Shown: positions 52,747 to 61,763, numbered from the stretch's first letter. The stretch is 64,000 nucleotides of DNA from Paenibacillus paridis (GCF_006345825.1 NZ_VCIX01000092.1:1364001-1428000); one strand, 5' to 3'. Made by a program: numbers and translations. The notes: generated by a model from the letters alone, not told the origin.

Positions 52747-53208
52747 ATGAGTATAAAAGGTCTGGCTCATGTAGCCATTCAAGCAGATAATTATGAGCAA
52801 ACCATCGCATTTTATACGGAAGTTTTGGGATTTAAGGCGGGTCATCATTGGAGCTTGCCGTCGTTTAAGATTAAAGAAGCCACTATGCTCATTTCTCCGG
52901 ATCAAAAAACATGCATTGAAGTTTTTGACAACGAAGCAGAAATTCCTGCCCAGGGCAAAAAGGCGGCATCTGCGAGTGAAATCGCTTATGGGGCGATTTT
53001 ACATTTTGCGTTTTACGTTAGCGATGTGGACGAAATCTACCATCGAGCACTTGCTCATGGCGCCAAGGCTTATGTTGCTCCTGGCCCAATTACGCTTGGT
53101 GAGCCGCCCCTTGTGTTAAGAAACGCGGTGATACACAGCCCGAACGGTGAAGTGATCGAGTTTTTGGAAGAGGTTGATTTTAATGTCGAGGGCAGAACGG
53201 AACATTAA
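52747..53208 (+). CDS. VOC/glyoxalase-family protein
   Basis: A 153-residue vicinal-oxygen-chelate protein. It begins with the typical LAHVAIQADNYEQTIAFYTEVLGF motif, which carries the first metal-ligand His, and ends with IHSPNGEVIEFLEE, which carries the Glu ligand. GAGGAGTGAGG precedes the ATG. The reaction could be lactoylglutathione lyase-like, dioxygenase-like or resistance-type; nothing local decides this. Confidence 0.88.
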   Translation: MSIKGLAHVAIQADNYEQTIAFYTEVLGFKAGHHWSLPSFKIKEATMLISPDQKTCIEVFDNEAEIPAQGKKAASASEIAYGAILHFAFYVSDVDEIYHRALAHGAKAYVAPGPITLGEPPLVLRNAVIHSPNGEVIEFLEEVDFNVEGRTEH

Positions 53209-53275
53209 TCGAAATCTATGCCAGGCATCAAGTAAACTTAGATAATTCATAAAAGTCGGTCTTTTGTTGCCCGTG

Positions 53276-53545
53276 TGGAGCCATGCAGCTGGAATAGATC
53301 TATGATTTAGATCTATTTCTGTCTATTGGCCGATTATTGAACAAATAGATCTATATTTTAGATCTATCTTACAAAAATTGGTCAATAACCGCTCAAATGG
53401 AGCTACACAGTAGTATTTAGATCTATTTAATAGATCTATTTCTGTCCATTTGACGATTTTTGATCAAATAGATCTAAATGTTAGATCTATTTCCCGAAAA
53501 TGGACATTACTGCCTGTGAGGAGCCACAAAGCTGATTTAGATCTG
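53276..53545. repeat. 121/122-bp tandem repeat rich in TAGATCTA palindromes
   Basis: GGAGC(C/T)A at 53277, 53399 and 53520 marks three copies with periods of 122 and 121 bases; the third is cut after about 25 bases. Each full unit holds four TAGATCTA palindromes in two closely spaced pairs, eight in total, plus TTTCTGTC(T/C)AT and TTGA(A/T)CAAATAGATCTA. No gene is seen in the stretch 53,209-53,760. Confidence 0.85.
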
Positions 53546-53761
53546 TATAAGTTGAACGAAAGAATTGGGGTTTAAGCGAAGCGAGAAGAGTGTTAGGGGA
53601 AGAAAGTGTTTGTTTTTGTAGCAGGATACTTACCTTAATTTGTCTAAGTCAAACCAAGAATCTGGCTGCAGCTGCGCCCCTGAAGAATGATCTATTCGCA
53701 CATCGACCAAAACGAGAAATTTTAGATTAATTTATCTATATATCATCCTTTTATATGTAAC

Positions 53762-53789
53762 AAAAAAAGACCGATTTTGGAATCGGTCT
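53762..53789 (-). terminator. Terminator of the 69-residue protein gene
   Basis: AGACCGATT / AATCGGTCT with a four-base loop; the minus strand then has seven T residues. Confidence 0.88.
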
Positions 53790-53802
53790 AATTTAACGTT
53801 TA

Positions 53803-54012
53803 TTATACAAAAAATGAATTTGCAGCTCGGTGGATGATGCTTCCATCGGACATGCGAATGGAATCATCGTTATATCCAGTAACGGTAGATGCGGGTCTGA
53901 TTTGCATCCCGTTTTGCATTGCTTTAACACTAACTTTCTCCGCAATTGCAATTTCAAAGTCTTTATTTGTGATTAATTTTTGACCAGCTTTTAGCTTGAT
54001 TTTTTCTTGCAT
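53803..54012 (-). CDS. Small hypothetical protein, 69 residues
   Basis: Unrecognised. The sequence starts MQEKIKLKAGQKLITNKDFEIA and ends IHRAANSFFV; it is soluble, slightly basic and predicted to be mostly beta strand with regularly spaced hydrophobics. AATGGAGGC precedes the ATG at a good distance and a strong terminator follows the stop, so it is a genuine single-gene unit. Confidence 0.75.
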   Translation of the reverse strand: MQEKIKLKAGQKLITNKDFEIAIAEKVSVKAMQNGMQIRPASTVTGYNDDSIRMSDGSIIHRAANSFFV

Positions 54013-54218
54013 GTTATATTGCCTCCATTATTGCGTTATTTGTTGTGCCGAGGTCATATGATACACTATCTATCTACGTATAGTAAACATTTATTCTTCA
54101 TTATGGACTTATTTTCATAAATCCAATCGTTTAAGAACAGGAATCTGTAGCCAGAAGTTATGCGGTCGTGCAAAAATGTTTGTAAAGCGATTACATTTCG
54201 ACAATTAGGTTTCGATTT

Positions 54219-54249
54219 ACCGCCTTTTAAAAAGGCGGTTTTTTTTTTG
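54219..54249 (+). terminator. Orphan intrinsic terminator
   Basis: ACCGCCTTT / AAAGGCGGT with a TAA loop and a ten-T run. No gene ends just before it on this strand, so it may end an unannotated short transcript, or mark a vanished gene. Confidence 0.8.
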
Positions 54250-54337
54250 AAAAATCAAAAGTGTTACTATTTCTTCAATAGGAACGTCTTCCTTATATCA
54301 GAAGATCCAACCACTATTGTCGAAAGTAGGAATAAAC

Positions 54338-54742
54338 GTGAAACTGAAGTACGGTTATATGTTGTTAGGAGCGATGTCGCTCCTGCTTATTCTTTTTGTT
54401 ATGAATTGGGTCCGAATGAACACTGATAATTTCAATTATTTCCAAAGCTTCTCCGTGACTTTAATCAACCAATCTGATTATGATATTGTGTCTGTGGAGA
54501 TGGGGCTCGTAGGGAGCAATTCAACGCATTTGTATACTAAAGTGCTGAAGGCAGGCGACAAATCCAAAATAAAGCCGCAATTAAGCCTTGTTGGTGAAGG
54601 AAGCGTCTATTTGAAATATACGGATACCCGTGGAATAACGAAAGAAACATCAGCATGCGGATATACGGAATCACTTTCCGGGCGTTCGACAATAACCATT
54701 GGCAATGACCGAATCATCGAGAATATTCAAAAGTGCTTATAG
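54338..54742 (+). CDS. Hypothetical single-pass membrane protein
   Basis: About 134 residues, not recognised. One membrane helix near the N-terminus (YMLLGAMSLLLILFVMNWV, residues about 7-25) is followed by an outside domain of about 105 residues, with two Cys (one in SACGY, one near the end in QKCL). GTAGGAATAAAC precedes the GTG at 54338. The outer domain looks beta-rich. No neighbour suggests a role. Confidence 0.65.
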   Translation: MKLKYGYMLLGAMSLLLILFVMNWVRMNTDNFNYFQSFSVTLINQSDYDIVSVEMGLVGSNSTHLYTKVLKAGDKSKIKPQLSLVGEGSVYLKYTDTRGITKETSACGYTESLSGRSTITIGNDRIIENIQKCL

Positions 54743-54777
54743 TTTCATGAGCAATCAATTAACCATCATAAGTCCTC

Positions 54778-54806
54778 TTGACACGTTCACACGTATCCTG
54801 TATAAA
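54778..54806 (+). promoter_or_regulatory. SigmaA promoter of the argS leader
   Basis: TTGACA (54778-54783), 17-base spacer, TATAAA (54801-54806): nearly consensus, just upstream of the T-box leader. Confidence 0.85.
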
Positions 54807-54840
54807 TACATTTAAGTATTCAACTGGATAATCAACATTG

Positions 54841-55088
54841 AGGAATGGGACAGTAGTCTAAGACAGAGAGTCACAGCGAGCCGGGTCAGTGGAAGCCGGT
54901 ACGGATGTCTAAGATGAAGCGGCCCCAGGAAATGGTTTGCCGAACCGAATTGGAAGCAGTAGGCAGATCCGGTCAACGACCGTTACAAAAGCGAGGGGTC
55001 AAGTTCATATTGGACTTGGCACTTAGAGTGGTACCACGGGATCTTAAGGCTCTCGTCTCTTATTTATAGAGACGGGGGCCTTTTTTTA
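54841..55088 (+). promoter_or_regulatory. T-box leader of argS
   Basis: Stem I shows AGTAG on the 5' side of the specifier loop (about 54,852), the apical GAGCCGGGTCAGTGGAAGCCGG region, and the strand pair AGACA/TGTCT. AGA at 54912-54914, just after TGTCT, is the likely specifier (an Arg codon), though exact register is inferred. The T-box AGAGTGGTACCACGGG is at 55025-55040. A terminator (55048-55080) with seven T residues follows. Uncharged tRNA-Arg should stabilise the antiterminator and switch on argS. Confidence 0.93.
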
Positions 55089-55112
55089 TTTTCAACCTAA
55101 GGAGGAGTAAAC

Positions 55113-56981
55113 ATGATTTATGAACAAATTACATCAGCCATCGAAGAAATAACGCAGCTTATGCTGATGGAGGCGAAGCTAGAAAGACCAGAGAAGCTTG
55201 CCATCGCACCCCAACATCCAGTTAATCCGGAACATGGCGATTACAGCAGCAATATCGCTATGCAGCTTGCCAGACATCTCAAACGGGCACCGATGCTGAT
55301 CGCAGAAGATTGCAAGGAGAAGCTACTAGCGGTCCCGGAACTTGCTCTTTCTGTGGCTAAAATCGAAGTGGCTGCTCCCGGCTTCCTTAATTTTCATGTC
55401 CATTGGCCTTGGTGGGCTGCAGATTCTGAACAGCCTACAACAGCGAGGGCTTCAGAAGGGAAAGTACTGGTGGAACATACGTCTATCAATCCGAATAAGT
55501 CGGCTCATATTGGTCATTTACGTAACTCTTGCATCGGCGATACGATTGCCCGTCTGCTTAGAAAGGCTGGGCATCAAGTAGAGGTACACAATTATATCGA
55601 TGATCTTGGCAACCAGCTGGCCGATACAGTAGTTGGGATAAATGAGACAAAGACGGAGGAGTCTTTCGTTCGGTTCGGTGATTTTTGCTGGGAGATCTAC
55701 TCCAAAATAAATAAAGCCTACAAAAATGATCCTTCTTTGCTGGAGAAAAGAACCGAAGTATTGGCTCACTTGGAAGAAGGGCGCTCCAATGTCGCTTGGA
55801 TGGGACTGCTCATTGCGGAGCGAATCGTTCGCGAGCATGTGGAGGAGATGAGAAATTTCGGCATTTCCTATGACGTGCTTGTATGGGAAAGCAGCATCGT
55901 GAGGGAAGGCTTCTGGTCCCAAGCCTTTGAACAGCTTAAGCAAACGGCGGTGTTTCGCCAGGAGACAGAAGGGAAGCTAAAGGGCTGCTGGGTACTTAAG
56001 CAGCAGGACTTAGAAGAGGGGGAAGGTGAGGGCACTGAATTTCAATCGGATAAGGTACTCGTGCGCTCCAATGGAATATTGACGTATACAGCGAAAGATA
56101 TTGCTTATCATTTGTGGAAATTCGGCTTGCTGGAACAGGATTTTCGGTACAAAAAGTTTAATGATCGACTCTGGTCAACGGATTCAGGCGGGAAGAAGAA
56201 AAAGATCGGCCGCGCGGACACGGTCATTAATGTCATCGACCAACGACAAGAATATCCGCAGGCGATGGTCAAACAGGCCTTGCTTGCGCTCGGCTATCAA
56301 GGGCAAGCTGAGAAGTTGAAGCATGTAAGCTATGGTGTCGTCTCGCTCAGTCCGAGTACGGCTGAGAGCCTAGGACTTGATATTTCGGATGGCAAGCATG
56401 CTTACGCGATGTCAGGAAGGCAAGGGATCGGCATCAAAATTGCGGACTTTCTGGCGCAAATGGAACAAATTATTGACAGGAAGCGCTCACGCAAGGCAGG
56501 CATAACAAGCTTTGCTATCGCAGCAGCCTCGATCCGGTATTATTTGCTTCGTTTTCATCTCCAAACGGAAATTGTTTTTGATTTGGAGCAGGCCACCGAG
56601 GTATCGGGAAATACGGGCGTGTATTTGCTTTATTCATATGCACGTTCTTACAGCATTTTGAAGAAGGCGGCTGAAACCGAAGCGGCATCGCCGGATTTGA
56701 ATTCCTTTGTGCATCTGAAGCTTCAAGAGCGGCTGTTGCTTCGTCAGCTGTCCTATTGGCCGGAAACGCTTCAAGCAGCTGTTAAAGAATTGGCTCCGAA
56801 TCAGCTATGCAACTACGCTTATGAGCTTAGTACGTTGTTTAATCATTTTTATGCGACTTGCCCGATTCTGAAAGCAGAGGAGAGTGATAGAGCCTTCCGT
56901 ATTTGGTTGACGCAGAAATATCAGCATACCATGTTTGAAGCGCTAGAAATATTAGGTTTGCCTACGCCAAACCGAATGTAA
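55113..56981 (+). CDS. argS: Arginyl-tRNA synthetase
   Basis: A 622-residue class I synthetase. The N-terminal Add1 domain (about 1-100, HGDYSSNIAMQLAR) is followed by the HIGH motif in NKSAHIGHLRN near residue 130 and the catalytic core with YIDDLGNQ. The KMSKS equivalent is AMSGRQGIGIK near 430, and the C-terminal DALR anticodon domain has SGNTGVYLLYSYAR. It is longer than the usual ~560-residue bacterial enzyme. AAGGAGGAG precedes the ATG. The T-box leader with an Arg-type specifier supports the charging specificity. Confidence 0.94.
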   Translation: MIYEQITSAIEEITQLMLMEAKLERPEKLAIAPQHPVNPEHGDYSSNIAMQLARHLKRAPMLIAEDCKEKLLAVPELALSVAKIEVAAPGFLNFHVHWPWWAADSEQPTTARASEGKVLVEHTSINPNKSAHIGHLRNSCIGDTIARLLRKAGHQVEVHNYIDDLGNQLADTVVGINETKTEESFVRFGDFCWEIYSKINKAYKNDPSLLEKRTEVLAHLEEGRSNVAWMGLLIAERIVREHVEEMRNFGISYDVLVWESSIVREGFWSQAFEQLKQTAVFRQETEGKLKGCWVLKQQDLEEGEGEGTEFQSDKVLVRSNGILTYTAKDIAYHLWKFGLLEQDFRYKKFNDRLWSTDSGGKKKKIGRADTVINVIDQRQEYPQAMVKQALLALGYQGQAEKLKHVSYGVVSLSPSTAESLGLDISDGKHAYAMSGRQGIGIKIADFLAQMEQIIDRKRSRKAGITSFAIAAASIRYYLLRFHLQTEIVFDLEQATEVSGNTGVYLLYSYARSYSILKKAAETEAASPDLNSFVHLKLQERLLLRQLSYWPETLQAAVKELAPNQLCNYAYELSTLFNHFYATCPILKAEESDRAFRIWLTQKYQHTMFEALEILGLPTPNRM

Positions 56982-57048
56982 ACACAGGTTCCATTCATGC
57001 AATTCGCTTGCCTGTCATATAGTTTAATTCAAGAGGTACAGGCAGGGG

Positions 57049-59349
57049 ATGGCGATGAATGGAAGGCAGGTGTTTCCTATGGTGCATACAGAAAAGCATA
57101 GTGAGCCAGAAAATGATTTGACGATAGATTTTGCGATCCAAGGGATGAGCTGCTCGGCCTGTGCGGCCAGAATCGAGAAAGCCGTTGGCAAAATGGAGGG
57201 CGTCCAGATGGCTGCGGTCAGCTTTCCGCTTCGCACGGCGTGGGTGCAATTTAAGACAAACCAGCTTACCCCGCAGCTAATCGCTGATCGAGTCAATCAG
57301 CTGGGGTTTGCCGCTCTGCTTAACGAGACAGCTAAAGCGGGGCTATATCAAGAGCATAAGACGCTCAAAATCAGGCTGATTCTTTCGATTCTTTTGACTC
57401 TGCCACTGTTAACCGGCATGCTTCAGCACATTCCTATGCTTGCTCCGCTCGCGGCAAGCCTGCCCGTCTGGCTAACGATGCCATGGCTGCAGCTTTTGCT
57501 AGCTTCGGTGATACAGTTCGTAATCGGCATGCCCTTTTATATTGGTGCCTATCATGCGGTTCGGGAACGCAGCGCCAATATGGATGTGCTTGTGGTGATT
57601 GGCACCACCGCAGCTTATTTATACAGTCATTATGTTGTTTTTCAGAATGGATTGTTCGAGCCGCTATCAGCGACAGCTGCACATTCAGCCCCACTCTATT
57701 TCGAGACGTCAGCCGTCGTCATTTCGGCTGTCCTGCTCGGGAAGTTCATTGAAGTGTCTGCTTCTATCCGGTCACAGCACGGCTCAGAGGGCTACGGGAA
57801 GCTGCAAAGCCAGACTGCAGCCGTAGAACGTGCAGGTGAAGTCACACTCATCCAAACGGAATTTGTGAGAGCGGGCGACTTAGTTATCGTGCAAGCCGGA
57901 GAAGTGGTGCCGGTTGATGGCGTCGTCAGCAGCGGGTTCTCTGCGGCAGATGAAGCTTTGCTTACCGGAGAGAGCTTGCCCATTGCCAAGCGCGAGGGCG
58001 ATTCGGTTTGGGCAGGGACGCGTAATCTTAGCGCTGAGCTTCGCATTCGTACAGAAGCCGCAGGCCATGATACGATGCTCAATCGCATCAGTGAGCTGGT
58101 CAGGCAAGCACAACGCTCGAAATCCGCGATTCAGCGCAATGTGGATGCAGCAGCAAGCTGGTTTGTACCCGTGATGCTGATGTTTGCTTTGGCAACGGTG
58201 ATTATGTGGGGAGTTTTTCTGGAGCCAGGCAATTGGAGCCGAGCCTTTGTTTGCGGAATTGCCGTATTACTCGCTGCTTGTCCGTGCGCACTTGGGTTGG
58301 CTGCGCCGATTTCATTAGTGCTTGCATCGGGGAGGCTTGCCAAGCAAGGCATTATCGCTAAGGAAGCGGGCGCGCTAGAGCGAATGGCGACGATCCAAAC
58401 CGTTATATTTGACAAAACAGGTACGTTAACCGAAGGGAAACCTCAGATTAGCGCATCGCTTTCCATCAAGGGAAGCCGAGCATCATTGGTGCGCCTAGCG
58501 GCTGCCGTAGAAGCGCAAGTTGCTCATCCGCTTTCTTTCGCCATCCTTCGCGAAGCCGCCAAGCAAGGCCTGGTCATTCCCGCAGCCACCGAACACGTCT
58601 TTACGCCGGGAGGCGGTGTGGAGGCATTGGTCGAGGGGCAGCGATTTGCGATTGGCAACGCCTTGTATGCCGCAGAGCGGGGGTGGGAGGTAGGCAGTGA
58701 GGTGATCGCTTTTGCGAATCAGCGCGAGCAATATGGCGAAACCGTACTGTATGCGGCTATCGGAAGAAAGTCGATGGGTGCCATTGCTTTTAGCGATAAG
58801 GTGAAGTCGAATGCAAGGGAAACGATTGCGGAACTGAGAACCCTGGGCGTGTCATCAATCCTAGCTACGGGAGATCATATGGCGCCTGCAAAAGCGGCTG
58901 CCAAAGAAGCGGGAATCGCGACTGTTCATGCTTCCATTTTGCCTGAAGGGAAAGTGGCGCTTGTCGAACGGCTTAAGCGTCAGGGCAAGCGCGTCGCGAT
59001 GGCTGGTGACGGCTGGAACGACGCGCCGGCGCTGGCAGCGTCTGACGTAGGTCTGGCTATGGGGGAGGGGGCTGACGCGGCATTAAGCGCAGGCCACATG
59101 ACGCTCTTATTTTCACGACTGCAAGCGATCCCAGAGGCCATAAGAATCAGTCGGTTAACGATTCGGAATATTCGTCAAAATCTAACCTTCGCTTTCTTAT
59201 ATAATGTACTTATCATACCGTTCGCCGCTTTTGGATTGCTTGAGCCTTGGATGGCAGGAACGGCTATGGCTCTTAGCTCTGTTTCGGTCGTTGCGAATGC
59301 CCTTCGGCTTAGCGGACAGCTGAGAAGAAGGGCTGGAGTGCGAGGATGA
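57049..59349 (+). CDS. copA: Copper-transporting P1B-type ATPase
   Basis: A 766-residue heavy-metal ATPase. One N-terminal metal-binding domain has GMSCSACAARIE (CxxC, about residue 35). The actuator motif is LTGES, the membrane metal site is AACPCALG, the phosphorylation site is DKTGTLTEG, the HP motif is AHPLS and the hinge is GDGWNDAPALA. The late YNV and MALSSVSVVANALRL segments are those of Cu(I) pumps. It overlaps a SafE-like gene by four bases and lies near a FixH-like gene, a set reminiscent of ccoI/fixI units that supply copper to haem-copper oxidases. Detoxification is the alternative role. Confidence 0.92.
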   Translation: MAMNGRQVFPMVHTEKHSEPENDLTIDFAIQGMSCSACAARIEKAVGKMEGVQMAAVSFPLRTAWVQFKTNQLTPQLIADRVNQLGFAALLNETAKAGLYQEHKTLKIRLILSILLTLPLLTGMLQHIPMLAPLAASLPVWLTMPWLQLLLASVIQFVIGMPFYIGAYHAVRERSANMDVLVVIGTTAAYLYSHYVVFQNGLFEPLSATAAHSAPLYFETSAVVISAVLLGKFIEVSASIRSQHGSEGYGKLQSQTAAVERAGEVTLIQTEFVRAGDLVIVQAGEVVPVDGVVSSGFSAADEALLTGESLPIAKREGDSVWAGTRNLSAELRIRTEAAGHDTMLNRISELVRQAQRSKSAIQRNVDAAASWFVPVMLMFALATVIMWGVFLEPGNWSRAFVCGIAVLLAACPCALGLAAPISLVLASGRLAKQGIIAKEAGALERMATIQTVIFDKTGTLTEGKPQISASLSIKGSRASLVRLAAAVEAQVAHPLSFAILREAAKQGLVIPAATEHVFTPGGGVEALVEGQRFAIGNALYAAERGWEVGSEVIAFANQREQYGETVLYAAIGRKSMGAIAFSDKVKSNARETIAELRTLGVSSILATGDHMAPAKAAAKEAGIATVHASILPEGKVALVERLKRQGKRVAMAGDGWNDAPALAASDVGLAMGEGADAALSAGHMTLLFSRLQAIPEAIRISRLTIRNIRQNLTFAFLYNVLIIPFAAFGLLEPWMAGTAMALSSVSVVANALRLSGQLRRRAGVRG

Positions 59350-60032
59350 CCATCACATGGCAGCAAATCGGGTTTATCATTTTGACCGGCTTGTTTAGCG
59401 CTCCCCATTGCATTGGCATGTGCGGGGGCATCGTTTCTACGGTGTCGACAAACTCATCAGCCACCCTTCAAAAATCGATGCTTCTATATAATGCGGGCCG
59501 AATCTTGTCCTATACCATGCTGGGCGCCGTCATGGGGGCAGTTGGATCTTTCGTTGACGTTGCTGGTAAGCTGGCAGGCGTTCAGGGCCTAGCATCAATT
59601 ATCGGCGGGTGTTTCTTGCTGTTATGGCTATGGAGAAGATTCCAGCTGCCTTTGCTGCAGCATGTGTCTTCTTTCCTGCATAAGAGACTCATAGGTGGCG
59701 CCAAGCGGCCTTCAAACCAGGAAACTTGGCATTTGCTTGCTACCGGAATAGCTTTCGGATATTTGCCCTGCGGGTTAACCTATGCCATGCAAATGACAGC
59801 AGCCTCGACCGGTTCATGGGCGGAAGGGGCTGCTGTCATGGCTCTGTTTGGCTTATCCACCTTTCCTGCATTAGCGGCGGCAGCTTCCATCGCTTCATTT
59901 GCAAATAAGAAATGGCGCCGATTTATGAGAAAGGCAAGCGTAATTACGGCGATTGCAGTTGGCGTGATTTCGATTTTACGCGGGTTAGCTGCCAATGGCG
60001 TCATTCCAACAATTAATCCATGGCTTTGGTAG
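59346..60032 (+). CDS. SafE/DsbD-TM-like membrane protein (COG2836 type)
   Basis: A 228-residue membrane protein with about six helices. The family motifs SAPHCIGMCGG near residue 19 and GYLPCGLTYAMQ near 138 carry the paired Cys residues found in 'sulfite exporter TauE/SafE' proteins linked to cytochrome oxidase assembly. It is translated with the copper ATPase through an ATGA overlap. A role in copper or thiol handling at the membrane is inferred from this context; sulfite export is not supported by anything local. Confidence 0.85.
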   Translation: MTITWQQIGFIILTGLFSAPHCIGMCGGIVSTVSTNSSATLQKSMLLYNAGRILSYTMLGAVMGAVGSFVDVAGKLAGVQGLASIIGGCFLLLWLWRRFQLPLLQHVSSFLHKRLIGGAKRPSNQETWHLLATGIAFGYLPCGLTYAMQMTAASTGSWAEGAAVMALFGLSTFPALAAAASIASFANKKWRRFMRKASVITAIAVGVISILRGLAANGVIPTINPWLW

Positions 60033-60037
60033 ATCCA

Positions 60038-60484
60038 TTAATGAACGGCACGAAGCAATCGAACGATCGTATATTCTTCCTTGTTTTTTGTGTCGAGCGT
60101 TAAGGTTGCCTTCCAGGTGCCCGCCATTAGCGGGACGCCTTCTCCGGCATATTTTCCGGGAGCTACTTCGGTCATTGCAAAGGCATAATCGCCGCAAATC
60201 ATATTGACCATATCGAGTTTTACGGAGAGAGTCGCGCCTTCCAAAGGAGCGCCGGCCTGATCCGTCAGGCTGATTTCAAAGCGGTTTTCATGGAGTGCCT
60301 TGGCCGGGTAATCAGCAATGGACCATATGGCATGGCCGCTGTCGAACGTATGCTCCGTCATCGGCGGAGCAGCTTCATTGCTTGATTGCAGCCATACGAT
60401 GCCTAGTCCTATGACAATAGCGAGTGCAATAAGCATAAGAGCATATTTGAACAAGGAAGTGCGAGATTTAGGTTCGGATAACAT
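60038..60484 (-). CDS. FixH/YtkA-like membrane protein
   Basis: A 148-residue protein with one N-terminal membrane helix (ALMLIALAIVIGLGIVWL, about 14-31) and an outside domain of Ig-like type: FEISLTDQAGAPLEGATLSVKLDM, then APGKYAGEGVPLMAGTWKATLTL. This is the YtkA/FixH pattern. Met and Cys residues (MVNMICGDYAFAM) could bind copper. It is convergent with the SafE-like gene (5 bases apart), so the three genes form one functional neighbourhood on both strands. Confidence 0.85.
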   Translation of the reverse strand: MLSEPKSRTSLFKYALMLIALAIVIGLGIVWLQSSNEAAPPMTEHTFDSGHAIWSIADYPAKALHENRFEISLTDQAGAPLEGATLSVKLDMVNMICGDYAFAMTEVAPGKYAGEGVPLMAGTWKATLTLDTKNKEEYTIVRLLRAVH

Positions 60485-60802
60485 GAATAGCCTGACCTCC
60501 TAAGGTTATTGGATCCGTTGTGCCCAGCTGAAGTGCACTACTTCATTACGTTACCTATGCGGCAAATGATTGAAGCAGAACGTTTTTGTTGCCAAGTCCC
60601 GCATGGAGTCGACATTGGACAAATGAAGTGCGACAGTGTATAGTAACAACGGATAATTTTATCCCTCGTAAACAAACAGATGCGGATACGAAAATGCTTG
60701 AGTTATATCTTTTCAAGTGGCGTATAACAGTATTTCTGGCATCTATGCCAGAAGTGCTTTTTTTTATATACGAAAAACATCCTATAGGAGTGAAGAGAAA
60801 AG
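60485..60802. other. Intergenic region before the corrinoid transporter
   Basis: A hairpin, TTCTGGCAT/ATGCCAGAA at about 60,734-60,753 followed after four bases by a TTTTTTTT run, looks like a terminator or attenuator only 30 bases from the next gene. No intact gene is present. The conserved cores of the cobalamin riboswitch could not be found. Confidence 0.5.
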
Positions 60803-61759
60803 ATGAACGGAATGAATCGCACCATGAAGAAGCTGCTTTTCGGCTTGCTGCTGACGATGCTGCTAGTAGTTATGGCCGCCTGCGGAACGGTGAAGGAAGA
60901 TAGCAAACCGTCCGCGACAAATGCTCAAGTGGAAACAGAAGCGCATTATCCGCTTACGTTGAAGGATGATACGGGCGTAGAGATCACCATTAGCAAAGAG
61001 CCTTTAAAGGTTGTTACGCTAGCGCCTAGTGAAACAGAAGCTATATATGCCATTGGCGCAGGTGAGCAAGTCGCAGGCGTGGATGAATACAGCAACTACC
61101 CAGAGGATGCGGCTAACAAGGCGAAGATAGGGGACATGACCATTAATATCGAAGCAGTAACTGCGCTAGAGCCTGACCTTGTACTTGCTTCCTCTTCCAT
61201 GAACGCAGAGGCTATCACAAAGCTGCGCGAGCTGAACATTACCGTTTATGCGACCGATCCATTGACCTATGATGCGGTTATTGCCAAAATCGAAAATTTA
61301 GGTCATATTATGAATAAACCGTCCGAAGCAGCCGCAGTTGCCGAGCATATGCGCGAGGTTAAGAAGCAAGTAACGGAAGCGGTTAAGGATGCTGGGAAAA
61401 AGAAGGTTTATCTAGAATTCTCAGCCGGATGGACAGTTGGCTCGGGAACGTTCTTGGATGAGCTGATTACCTTGGCAGGCGGGACGAATATCGCTGGTAC
61501 ATCGCCGGGCTGGTATGAAGTAAACGCTGAGGATGTCGTTCAGCAAAATCCGGAGCTTATTATCTATCCTAATCTAAAGGAGGACCCGAATCCGATCGTT
61601 GCGGGCATCGAGAGCCGTCCAGGCTGGGAAGCCATCGATGCGGTGAAGAACAAGCAAATGCACGCGGTGACCGAAGATCCGCTTGTACGCGTAGGACCGC
61701 GGCTTGCCGATGGATTACTCGAGCTTGCGCAGGTCATTCACCCGGATCTCGTAAAATAA
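60803..61759 (+). CDS. btuF: Corrinoid/siderophore ABC transporter substrate-binding lipoprotein
   Basis: A 318-residue lipoprotein: basic start, hydrophobic helix and lipobox VVMAAC (Cys at about residue 28). The mature part is a class III (BtuF/FepB-like) binding protein, with VVTLAPSETEAIYAIGAG and GDMTINIEAVTALEPDLVLAS. GGAGTG precedes the ATG. Permease, ATPase and cobT follow, so cobalamin or a corrinoid precursor is the likely ligand; an iron siderophore remains possible by family alone. Confidence 0.85.
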   Translation: MNGMNRTMKKLLFGLLLTMLLVVMAACGTVKEDSKPSATNAQVETEAHYPLTLKDDTGVEITISKEPLKVVTLAPSETEAIYAIGAGEQVAGVDEYSNYPEDAANKAKIGDMTINIEAVTALEPDLVLASSSMNAEAITKLRELNITVYATDPLTYDAVIAKIENLGHIMNKPSEAAAVAEHMREVKKQVTEAVKDAGKKKVYLEFSAGWTVGSGTFLDELITLAGGTNIAGTSPGWYEVNAEDVVQQNPELIIYPNLKEDPNPIVAGIESRPGWEAIDAVKNKQMHAVTEDPLVRVGPRLADGLLELAQVIHPDLVK

Positions 61760-61763
61760 TCTC

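Noticed and set aside
53276..53545. CRISPR-like array
   Set aside because: Units are about 121 bases with internal palindromes and no unique spacers of constant length, and no cas genes are nearby.
54160..54426. 88-residue plus-strand frame
   Set aside because: It crosses an intrinsic terminator with ten T residues, has no ribosome binding site and overlaps the better-supported gene at 54,338.
60586..60903. 105-residue plus-strand frame before the lipoprotein gene
   Set aside because: It crosses a hairpin with a T run and overlaps the lipoprotein start in another phase; no family resemblance.
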